Below are positions 37,145 through 47,685 of a stretch of DNA of 64,000 bases, in pieces (within the stretch, counting starts at the first letter, position 1; every line of letters begins with the position of its first letter). Under the pieces are notes generated by a model. The model was not told the origin of the DNA. It searched no databases and worked only from the letters and a program-made list of their open reading frames with translations. A program made the translations under genes and the position numbers. Source of the stretch: Glebionis coronaria (Eukaryota; Streptophyta; Magnoliopsida; Asterales; Asteraceae); assembly GCA_025667525.1 (NCBI GenBank), contig CM046879.1, positions 358,670,752 to 358,734,751 on the forward strand. The letters run 5' to 3'.

Positions 37145-39318
37145 TGATGATTATATATATATATGATGATCAAGTGGGTTTACATATTCTCATTTACTCA
37201 TTTTAGTGTTATGTGTCGATAACTTTTATACTAGTTTATACCTATTTACATATTTTAAGTCCAATAACTTTATTATAAGTTCATTAACTTGTATTAATCC
37301 ATTTCATACTTGTATTATCAGTATTTATACTTTACAAGTTGGGCCCAAATGGGTTAAGCCCAATAAATAAGTTTATAAGTGTTTTAGCCCATTTTGTTGT
37401 ATTATTAGTCCAATAACGTTAACTTAGCCCGTTAATGTCCGTATGTTATATAGTTCGTGTTTTATCGGTTTTTACTTGTTATATATGTTTATATATCAGT
37501 ATATGAGTTTATAAAAGTTTACATTAGACGGGTTTGATCGTCTAAGTTTTAATTGGCGAAAAGCGTTAATTTTACGGTAATAGCCGAAAAAAGTCGTAAA
37601 AATCATGTTTATAGTTTTTATAACTTATAAATCTTATTCAACTACCATTTTTATAAAGTGTCCATTTATTTAACCTTATACATATTTATATAAATGAAAT
37701 TTATAATTTTGTGGGTTTCAATTCACATTTTATACTATATTAGTTTGAGTGCTTATATAATACTATTAAACATTAATTCTTCAAAATCTGATTTTTAGTT
37801 TCATCTTCACCATTTTTATTATATCTTGAGTTCTATAAGGAGATCGAAGCTCATTTTTGGATGGCATAAACTTCATATTATGTGCTACAAATAAGTTAGC
37901 TATAGATACTACTCATTCCATGTTTAACTATCCTTAACAGTCCCTACAAAACAGACTATTCAGATTGGTACACTCATCTTGTTTTGATCATATCTCACTC
38001 ATTTTGATGATTCCATTGCATGACCAACTCTCACATGTGTATAACACCTAATACTTACTGTATATTGATTCCACTCTACCATTTTATCAGTTTAACATTT
38101 GGTTACTTACTGTTTTTATACAGCCATCACATTTAAGCAAGATTTTAACCATTTTACCTATGGTTTTCCATCTTTTTAACCATGTTCATCAAATCTATCA
38201 ACACCAAATCCCCACAAAATATTTTTAATCATTATTAATCATCATATACATATACATAAATAAATAAATTACAATATTACATAATCAAAATAACAAGAGG
38301 ATAGGAAGAACAATCTTTATACCACCATTAGTGATGAAAAGATGAGATTTTTGATGAACAAGACTTGGTTCTTGTTATCAAATCTTCAACTTTAGCAAGG
38401 AAACTTCTTGGGTCCTTTGGATAGATGAACACCTCCATGAATTCAGCCCTTTAACCTCATGAAAACTCCTTTTCATAGGTTAAGATCACCTCCAATCTTC
38501 ATATCTTCAAAGGGTTTCCATCATATGTGTGAATAACACAAGTTTTTTGTGGTTGAAAATTGATCAAATAGGTGGTTTAAGGTGAGGATGGGACGAATTT
38601 TAGAGAGAGGGAGGAGAGTTGTGTGGTTTTTGCATGTAAGAAATGAGTTAGTTGTTTTAGGCTTGGTGGTTTTGTGGTTTTGAAAGCTTACAAGTTAAGC
38701 TAAGGCTAACATGTGTTAGCTTTCTAGCTACACACTTGACACATCAAGAGATGTGGTGGAAAGTTTTTGGCCATCGCTTTTAGTGGGGTGGGATAAACTT
38801 GTTTTGTCCCATCCCGCTAATTTACGGGTATTCCTCGATTCTAGTTTCCTCGATTTGCGTGCCCTCGGGTCGTTTTACGAAAAACGTTTTTATAAATTAT
38901 GAATCAACGGCACAAAACGAATCTAATAAAAATTGTCTCATCAAAAACGGAGTTCAAAAACGTAAATACGTAATCCTAAGGTTTCCGGTTTAGTCGTAAA
39001 GGTCGTTAAATTATAATCGTAAGTCCTAATCTCTTCTCGTAAATTTGTGAATTTATGAACCAACACAAATTTAAAATCTCAAAATAATATTCACGGACAA
39101 ATTTATTTTCTGAAATGTCGGACTGTCACCAAAGACGGTGTATGTAAACGTAAGCACATAACGTTGAATCCTCCGGTTTAGACGTAGTCGATGCCACTTC
39201 AAGACGTAAATCCAAATTTCTTCCCATAATTAAGTGAGTTCATATTATAACATTAAAATAATGTTTTCAAATAAATATTGAGAATAGAATATCAACCATA
39301 AATTGACGGATTGTCACA
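37145..39318 (-). repeat. LTR of element Y, third fragment (probable)
   Basis: There is no gene in this stretch. It runs from the C/D target duplication to a GATTGTCACA end, whose reverse complement TGTGACAATC would be the outer start of a minus-strand LTR. Beyond 39318 Copia sequence begins. Together with 3161-3374 and 13887-14949 this would make an LTR of roughly 3.4 kb. An unrelated solo LTR or intervening repeat is the alternative. Confidence 0.45.
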
Positions 39319-39606
39319 AATATAAATATTCCAACCATAATCCATAAATTGAAACATGCTCCAATAATGCTCCAAGAATCCATAAGCAACTATGCATCCA
39401 ATGGTAACATGCCAACAACGCCTGCATAATTAGATCAAAAACCACAAAACTAACATGTTGCTGACAACGTCAAGTTAACACTTATCAGCGTTAAAATAAC
39501 CATTGTCAGTGTTAGACAAATAAAGTGGAAAATGTAATTTTGTATAAACACCAATAACAAATGCATATCCTGTACATACTTTTACATTAAGATCCCAAAA
39601 CACATA
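39319..39606 (-). other. Non-coding 3' tail of the Copia element
   Basis: Sequence downstream of the RNase H stop, with no ORF and no LTR terminus seen. It ends where element Y is inferred to have inserted. Confidence 0.5.
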
Positions 39607-40155
39607 TTAAGTGAGATTGATCATTCCAATACTTGTTACTAAGTATTGAAATCTTTCAGTATCAAAAGGTTTAGTTAATAAATCAGACACATTTTCTTCT
39701 GTGTCAACCCTATCGGGTTGTATTAAACCTTTTTCAAAACAATATCTTATAAAATGATGTCTAATTTCTATGTGTTTTGTTTTAGAGTGATGTACAGGAT
39801 TTTTAATAATGCATAAAGTACTGTTATTATCTACAAAAATCTTGGTATGCATGAAATTATACCCATAATCCAACAGCTGGTTCTGAATCCATAAAACTTG
39901 TCCACAACAAGCAGCTGCAGCAACATACTCTGCTTTAGTTATAGAATTGGCCACCACTGTTTGTTTCTTGCATTGCCAAGATATCAATCTACTCCCAAGA
40001 AATTGGCATCCACTAGTTGTGGATTTTCTATCAAATTTGTCACAAACCATAATCACTGTCTGAATATGCAATAAGCTCCAATGGGGAATCTTTTGGATAC
40101 TATAATCCCAGGTCTGGATAACACCTAAGGTATTTAAAGATCCTCTTGACAACAT
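39607..40155 (-). pseudogene. Copia RNase H domain
   Basis: The minus strand encodes the C-terminal Copia RNase H: DRKSTTSGCQFLGSRLISWQ, then SITKAEYVAAAACCGQVLW, the KTKHIEIRHHFIR segment, and a stop at 39607. The upstream part, joining to RT at 40223, is out of frame, so the domain is broken at its N-terminal side. RNase H would remove the RNA strand during reverse transcription. Confidence 0.88.
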
Positions 40156-40222
40156 GAAGATGGCCCTCTTTGGGAGTCACTTGGTGGCGTGCACATGCAC
40201 ACACAGCAAACATAATGTCAGG

Positions 40223-42061
40223 TCATGAAGCTGTGACATACATCAATGAACCAATCATTGACCTATAATGCCTGACATCCACCTCTTTTCCATCTCCAAC
40301 TTTTCCCCAAGGGTGTTCCCTATCCATAGGTGTGCTAGCCCGTTTCTCATGTGGAGAAAAGCTAAACTTCTTCAAGATTTCTGTCACATATTTATCTTGA
40401 GAGATGAAGATACCATCTTCTTTCTGCTGTACTTGTAACCCTAGAAAGAAGTTCATCTCCCCCATTGCACTCATCTTGAATTTGTCTGTCATGAGTTTGG
40501 AAAAGTCTTCACTCATCTTTGGACTAGAAGAGCCAAAGATGGTATCATCCATATAGACCTGTACAAGTAAGAAATCCTTACGAGTCTTCTTTGTAAACAA
40601 GGTCTGGTCTATGGTGCCCCTTTTGAATCCATTTTCCACCAGATAGGTGGACAATGTGCCATACCATGCTCTTGGGGCTTGATGAAGTCCATACATAGCT
40701 TTCTTCACTCTATACACCTTGTCTGGATGTTCTGAATCTTCAAAACCAGGAGGCTGCATGACATAAACCTCTTCTACAATTATGCCATAAAGAAAAGCAC
40801 TCTTTACATCCATTTGATAGACTTTAAATCCCATGCAGGAAGCATAGGCTAGAAAAATCTTTATAGCCTCAATCCTTGCAATAGATGCAAAGACCTCCTC
40901 ATAGTCTATTCCTTCTTCTTGTGTATATCCTTGTGCCACTAAACGTGCCTTGTTTCTGACCATAATGCCTCTCTCATCCTTTTTGTTCCTAAGAACCCAT
41001 CTTTTCCCAATAGGTCTGACATGTCTGGGACAATCAACTAACTCCCAAACATCTTGAATAGCAAATTGGTGAAGCTCATCCTGCATTGCTTCCACCCAAC
41101 TTGGTTCTTTGAGAGCATCAAAAATCTTCTTGGGTTCCTGTTGTGAAAGAAAACAGGCAAACAAACATGCTTGAACAAGAGGGGTATCAACCTTCTTGTG
41201 AATATTGACAATAAATCCTCTTTGATTCTGATGAGACCTTCTCGTTTGCACAGGAGTCATTACATCACCAATAATTAGAGAAGAAGGATGATTTATGATT
41301 GTAGAAGTAAGCACTCCTCCTTCAATAATTGTGTTGTCCTCAATCTCATCTCCCATGTTACCAATATCTTCTTCAGATTCTCTTCCATCATCATCTGAAT
41401 GAACCTCTCCATTTCTTTTTGTAGGTTCACCTTGTTCAAAATTATTGGAAGAAAAGAGATGGTCAAAAGATCTGTCAACGCCTGAACCAACGCTATCAAC
41501 GTTTGAGCCATCAACGCCTGAATTTGTCTTGTCAGCGCTAGAATTTCCTTTGTCAGCGCCTAAAGGATCGTACATGTTTTCAACTGGTGATACTTGGGGA
41601 CCACCTTTTTCCTTTCCAGCAGCAGCAGCAGCAAATGCATTTGTCCATATGGGAATGGTAACATACTCAAGGATAGGTGTTGTTTTGTCTGCTTGTGATC
41701 CAACCTCTTCATCAACCTGTTTACCTGAAACATCAACAACTGGTTCTTCCACAACATTTGAAGTAACCTTCACAATGTTTGTATTAGTAACAGGCATATA
41801 ATTCAATGTCCTAGATAGAGGTTCCAAGTCAAATACCCAATTTGGACCACTCTCAGGATCACTAGGTTTACTTTATAAAAACCTAACATGTACTTTTTCA
41901 AGTATACGTTTTTCTTTCTTAAGGTAAACTCTATATCCTCTACTCTGCACATAATAACCCATAAAGTAGCCTTCATCACCTTTCGCACTAAACTTACCTA
42001 AGGCATCACTAGTGTCCAACACAACTACATGACATCCAAAAGCTTTAAGAAAACCAATATT
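40223..42061 (-). pseudogene. Copia reverse transcriptase with integrase C-terminal region
   Basis: A 534-codon open stretch (40223-41827) contains the acidic linker after integrase, then RT from the [15 protein letters not shown] motif through DVKSAFLYG (first catalytic Asp) to [10 protein letters not shown] (about 40545-40575) and the [12 protein letters not shown] end. Upstream, to about 42061, the same protein continues with GFLKAFGCHVVVLDTSDALG and a frame broken by a stop near 41874. Key residues are intact, so loss of function is due to stops and the flanking frameshifts. Confidence 0.9.
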
Positions 42062-42073
42062 AGGTTTCCTGCC

Positions 42074-43061
42074 CTAAAGTAACTCATAAGGTGTTTTGTT
42101 ATGAATCTTGTTGACTAATGCCCTATTTTGAACATAACAAGCTGTATTCACAGCCTCAGCCCAAAAAGCAATGGGAAAGTGAGCATCAACCAACATAGTC
42201 CTGGCTGCTTCTATGAGGGTTCTATTATTTCTCTCAGCTACCCCATTTTGTTGTGGGGTTCTAGCTACACTAAACTGTCTAGTAATCCATTTCTTGGCAC
42301 AAAAGTCATCTAATAACTTATTTCTAAACTCACCACCATTGTCACTTCTAAGCATCTTAACCTAATTTCAAGACTTCTTTTCAATTTGGGAAATAAAGTT
42401 AATCAAATTATCAGCAGTGTCACTTTTCAAAGCTAAAAAGAAAGTCTAAGTAAATCTAGAAAAATCATCAGTGATGACAAAACAGTAGGATTTACCATTT
42501 AAGATTTCTATATTAGTTGGACCAAACAAGTCCATGTGCAGTAAGTGAAGTGGTTTAGAACTAGAGTGCACTTGTTTAGACATAAATGAGACCTTGTGAT
42601 GTTTGCCTTTAAGGCATGCAACACAAGAATGGTCATTGTGGAAAGCCTTTTCAGGCAAACCATCAACTAAACCATGTCTTACAAGCCTATTTATATTCTT
42701 AAAATTAATGTGCCCTAATATTTTGTGTGAAATATTACTCTCATCAACTGAAGCCTTAGCATATACACATGACATATTATTATTCATCCTAATTCCATTA
42801 AGATTCACATTATAAATGTCCTTATGCCTAGGTGTTCTATAATCAATGAATTTCTCATATGGTATTTTAAAATCTTTGCTCTACACCAAGCATTCAGTAT
42901 CAGTGAAAAGAACCTTATTTTTGTTATCACACACTTGTGATACACTAAACAGATTATAGTCAAGTTCTTTTACCAGAACCACATTTTCAAAACGCAAATT
43001 GTTGGTGAGAAGAGTGCCTTTGCTAGTGATAGTTCCATATCCACCTCCAAAGTACACTTTG
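42074..43061 (-). pseudogene. Copia protease end, GAG-pre-integrase and integrase core
   Basis: From 43061 down, the protease C-terminal part (YGTITSKGTLL, NLFSVSQVCD), the HKILGHINFKNINRLVR pre-integrase zinc region with CVACLKGKH, and the integrase core with MDLFGP, SDNGGEF and a Glu 36 residues later can be read. Stops near 42880, 42445 and 42361-42364 break it. The D-D-35-E residues are all present. The reading joins precisely to protease sequence at 53994 when the Tat element and one copy of ctttg are ignored. Confidence 0.88.
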
Positions 43062-43632
43062 TGTTGATGCAAAAGTTGGTTGATCCTCGTTAGACCCGAA
43101 TTAGGCTTAATTCGGGTTGGCTGGGCTCCAGCTCCTGCACCAAGTGAATCGTTTGGTTGGGATCCTGCACACTAAACAGCACACGTTAGGATTATCGTGG
43201 GAATGTTTCCCACGATTAGACTCCAGCGTGAGAGTAAGTAATCGGTTTAAGGTTTATATGAGATTAGAGTACAAGTCGTAATACCTTTGTGGAACCCTTG
43301 GGGGTTCCTTTTATAGGCAGTGAAACCCTAGTGGGCTTTCACTGATGCGTCGGCCCCAAGGAAGAGATAAGCACCAGAATTAGAATGATTGTTATCTTCT
43401 AATTCTGGTAGTGAATATCCTCTCTTATTGGGATAAAGATATTCCTAGACAGAATATTATTCTGTCTAATCTTATGTCGGCCGCCTTGGGCCGTGGGCCG
43501 CACACATGTGCGGGTACTATTCACTCAAACCCATAAGCCTGAATGACATTTATCCACCCATCTGTGATGGGCCGGATACGGGTAGTACCCGTGAGCCGGG
43601 CTCATGACCCGGTTGGGGACTATACGTCATCA
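43062..43632 (-). repeat. 3' LTR of Tat element
   Basis: TGTTGATGC...CGTCATCA on the plus strand, 571 bp. It ends next to the polypurine tract. Confidence 0.95.
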
Positions 43633-43633
43633 T

Positions 43634-43644
43634 GTCCCCCCAGT
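43634..43644 (-). promoter_or_regulatory. Polypurine tract of Tat element
   Basis: ACTGGGGGGAC on the minus strand immediately inside the 3' LTR. Confidence 0.8.
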
Positions 43645-44040
43645 CTAGTTGTTACAGCCGTAGGTGTAACCTCTAGACTATCAAGCTGCTCTCCGGACAT
43701 ACCAAGAAAGACCTAGGAAATGATACTGGAAAATTTGTTCCGGCCGCACGTGGCAACCGGTCGTAGGAATATATTTTAATGAATACTACCTTAGCCGCAC
43801 GTAACGGCCGAGACAACTTAAATGCAACATTAAATACGGTCTTACGTAAGAGCCGCATAACCCGACAAGAATCCAGTCGCATTAATGATAATCAATAATC
43901 CAGTCACATGTCTGCAAAAAGTGCATTATTACTGCCTACCCTTGAGCCACGCAAAACTGTTTAAGAAGTGACCCGTGGGTCCCCCACTGACGTTGCAGAA
44001 ATGTCAGAAACCCTATCCATTGGATAGGGAATGTGACTGA

Positions 44041-44090
44041 CACGTGTCAAGGATCCACGGCACCTCGGAAACCGAGGCCACCCTATATAA
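44041..44090 (+). promoter_or_regulatory. Promoter of the antisense gene
   Basis: TATATAA at 44084-44090 with a G-box (GACACGTGTC) about 40 bases upstream. A pyrimidine-rich leader follows, ending about 155 bases later at the ATG 44245. It is on the plus strand, opposite to the retrotransposon's own transcript, which suggests independent expression. Confidence 0.6.
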
Positions 44091-44244
44091 GAGTGGGTAT
44101 GCGTGTATGTTACACACACAACTCACTCATTCTTCCGCCATTGTTAACTTCAAGCTTTTCTCTCCAAAATTTTTGCCTTCTTTTCCACGGATATCCGTCA
44201 CCGCAGGTTAGATTACCACGCCTTTAAAAACCTTTTCATAAAAT

Positions 44245-46961
44245 ATGGTCAAGGATAATCCCCTCATCACGGACGTCCTGAATGTGATGTCGGCAGAGAA
44301 ATACCTCGACTTCCTGTCGAAGTATTATGTGCCCGAAAGCGTACACCCCACCTATCCGGGTGATGGTAACGCTATTACGGATGCACCGGCGGGGAAAATA
44401 GGCATATACACACGCCTGTTTGACTCAGCCAACTACCGTATTCCGTTGTCTAAGTTCTTAGTAGACCTTCTTTTGTATTATGACTTTCATATCACCCAGC
44501 TCCACTGTATAGGGGCGTGTAAAATCAACCAGTTTGAGATTACATGCCATACCTGCAGGGTAACCCCCACCGTGAACCTTTTTAGGGCTTTCTACTTTCC
44601 CCAATTAGTGAGCGGGTGGTTGTCGTTCAAGAAACGACCTGGGAATGCCCCGATGACATATAGGAAACCTCTTGACTCCCTTTAGAATTGGTACGACCAT
44701 TACTTCTTTGTAGATGAGAAAGTATTCCCCACCCCCTTCGTACTTAAAACCAAAGCCCCAAAAGACTATCCGCCCAAATCCAAAGATTATAGTAGCCGGG
44801 ACATGAAAATACTAGATACCCATCGCACGGAATTTCATAGAGGGTTGCCGGAGCACTTTCTGTGCTTAGTAGGGATAAGCCGCCGTTACTTTGGGAGGGA
44901 TGACTTATATCCGTGCTTCTTAACGGAACAGGGCGAGGGTAGGTCATATATATCTTGTAAATTTGATCTATCACATGTGTGTAAAATGTTACTAACCCAT
45001 GTACTTCTAGAATCATTTGCAGAGATGAACCTCCACGGATTACTTCATCAAGGCGACCCTATGAAGGTGGCGGAAGGATTCCGGCCGTTAAAGCCGAATG
45101 AGCTCCCCTTGCTAGAAGCTTTAGCCGACCGTACGATTCCACTGGAAGAGACAACCGAACCCAGGTCGGACGAAGAAGAGCCTGTTATCGAGAAGTCCCC
45201 ATTGGACTTTCATAACGAAGATGGCGACGACCCACTACTGGAGGGAGGCACCATCAACCAGGAGGAAGAGCGCGATCCTAATGAAGACACTACGCAAGCT
45301 TCCGGATCCACCACACTTACTTCAAAAAAGAGAAAAACAACCAGGCGTGTGGCGAAGAAGACTGGGGAGGATGCCGGAGTTGCAAATGCTCCTCCCAAGA
45401 AGTTGCGGAAAGACCATCCTCAATATCAAGAAGGAAGCAGCACCATGACTGGTCAAGCCGACCCCACCCCAACCATGGAAGGGCCCGTCCTGCAAGTCGC
45501 CCCAGTGAGCGCCGTAGCTCCTACCGGCCCAGACCCTGACATTGGCACCCCGTAAGTACCCCTCGTAATTATGATTTATACCTTTGTATGAAGTATGTAG
45601 ACTAATATTTTTTAACAGGGTGAATCCGGCAGCCGGAGCACAAGAAGAAGTGGGGAGGAATCCATCCCCCGTGGCTACCAACAATCCCCCATCACCTGTT
45701 ATCGCACGTGCCAAGGAACCGCACCCCGAGGGGCCAGAAGATAGCCTGCGCTTAGCATGGAACTTATCGAGCTTGACACGGCTGGAGGCCGAATCTGAGT
45801 GTTCAGAATTCATCGAACACATCACCCCGCCTGCCCTCGAACAGGATTTAGATGAACTAGATCATGAGGCCCTGATTGAACAGTTTGATGTATCATCCGC
45901 ACATCAGGTGACGGTGGGTGCCGCGTTAAGACGCCGTCTGATCAAAGCCCTCACTAATGTGAGCCGTGCCGACAAAAGGATAGCCCGCCGTGAGGCATTG
46001 GTCGTAAAGAACGAGAAGACCATCGCATCCTTGCACGCGGCATTACTGACCGCCGAGGCGACGGTGAAGGAGCAGGCACTCCACGCCGATACCAGAGAGA
46101 GGCGTATTGCTGAGTTGGAGGCCCTCGTAGCCGCATCAAACGAGAAGGTAAATTTTCAGAAATATTGTACATACACTCCTACTCCTTGCATGCATGTAGC
46201 CCATAAAACATATGTATCCTTGTAGTAACTCCAAATTTCATACGCAGGTGTCTGCGGCCGAGGCTGCTACTAAGGCTGTGACCGCGCAATCATTCAGCAT
46301 TGCCCAGGAACGTGACTCACTGAAGGAGGAATTGAAGAAGGCTCAAACCAGCCTTGAAAATCAAGTTGCCTTAGCTGATGAAGAGTTGAGCAAGGTGGTT
46401 GTCAGCTGTGCGGAGAGAGTATGCCCCCCCCCCCTACTAACCGCGACAGCCGGTCGTAGGTGGATTATCGGGCAAGGACTGCGGCTTGCCGTAAGTGGGG
46501 CCCTGAACGCTCCACACCTACTGCAGGCATTTGCTGGGGTTGTATCTGATGGGATCGACCGTGGTAGGCATGAAGGCCTGGTCCAAGCTGCGGCGATGAT
46601 CGCAAAAGGTGAGGATATCACACAGCATCCGTATCACAACCCCTCCGCAGCGGGTAAGATGACCGCGTCCATGGATGCCTTGGCAGACCTTCAACACCCC
46701 CTCCTGGACGAGCTTGAAGCCATGAAAGATGCTCCAAACGAAGCAGTGATGTCCCGGCTGAGTGCTGATCTGATTCCTTTGACGTTGGCTACTTATGATT
46801 CCGTATCCAAAGCCATGTCAGGTGAGAAGCTGCTTGGAGAAGCTCTAGATGCTCTTGCAGTCAAAGTTCAGGACGGGAGAGATGCTCGTGGGGAGGCCCT
46901 TCGTGCTTTAATTGAGGAAGGGAAGAAGGATCTAGGAGAATTCCTTCCCCCTTGTAACTGA
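44245..46961 (+). pseudogene. Antisense spliced gene, 'putative gypsy type transposon' domain plus coiled coil
   Basis: Plus-strand gene with exons 44245-45551, 45619-46147 and 46248-46961. Introns 45552-45618 (GTAAGT...TTTTTAACAG) and 46148-46247 (GTAAAT...TACGCAG) are both phase-consistent, giving 849 codons. The N-terminal 200 residues (FRIPLSKFLVDLLLYYDF-like region followed by LHCIGACKINQF) resemble the plant domain catalogued as 'putative gypsy type transposon' (PF04195). A highly charged Lys/Arg-rich centre and a long Ala/Glu/Lys-rich coiled coil follow. A single TAG at 44683-44685 interrupts exon 1, with the frame continuing on both sides. A C11 run lies in exon 3 at about 46424. The function of this family is not known; similar antisense ORFs are reported for Tat/Grande/Ogre-type elements. 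Confidence 0.75.
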
Positions 46962-47685
46962 TATGTTGTAAACACTTATGATTATATTTGTCCGTGTATG
47001 TACACGGCTAAGACATGCATGTAATAACTTGTCCTTTTATTTAGAAGTCCGTGACCACCACGGCCATTTTGTTTATTATTAATTCTGAAACTTGTGTATT
47101 TCATTGTATTTCAATGCCGCATGATGTATCACGTCGTACAGACAGAGAAAAAGGAAAATACATACAAGTCTATAATTTACTAGACATGCGACGTGCGTCT
47201 TCAATATGCATAGTACCGTGTGGATATGGTGCACAAAAAACTTATCACAACGTCTTGTGAGTAAGGCGTCTAGTAAGGATACATGATCCGTGCGGCTGGG
47301 GTTGCATCCCTCTTACGCGGCAAGTTGAATTAGTAGGTTCACTTAATCCTCTTACCCCGCCTGGAGGCGTATAGTATATGTACGGTAATTTTAAAGAATG
47401 CATGCGAATGAAACATGGCATATTATAATACAAGTAAAATTCATATGGCTAACAAAGAATCTAACAAAGAAAGGAAAATGATTTGTACGAAACAGGCCGT
47501 GGAGCTAGCTAGGCACCACAGCATTTTATTAGAATGTTTACACTTTTGTTTGAATAACGACGACAAGTCCTAAAAAACAATAAAGGAGACTAAACAAACA
47601 TAAGAAAAACAAACAAAACAAGTAACCCGCATGGTTCTTTATTAAGACCGCCTATAGCGAAATACCCATGCAGAAGCCGTAGCTT
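46962..47685. other. Convergent intergenic region of the Tat element
   Basis: About 720 AT-rich bases between the end of the antisense gene and the pol stop codon at 47686, where the two transcripts would converge. I see no gene. It probably holds the antisense transcript's 3' end. Confidence 0.6.

Noticed and set aside
38799..38993. 64-codon frame in the 37145-39318 stretch
   Set aside because: Isolated, biased composition and no neighbours; judged chance.
44744..45825. Minus-strand frames opposite the antisense gene
   Set aside because: They are shadows of the plus-strand exons, which have splice-consistent phase and domain similarity.
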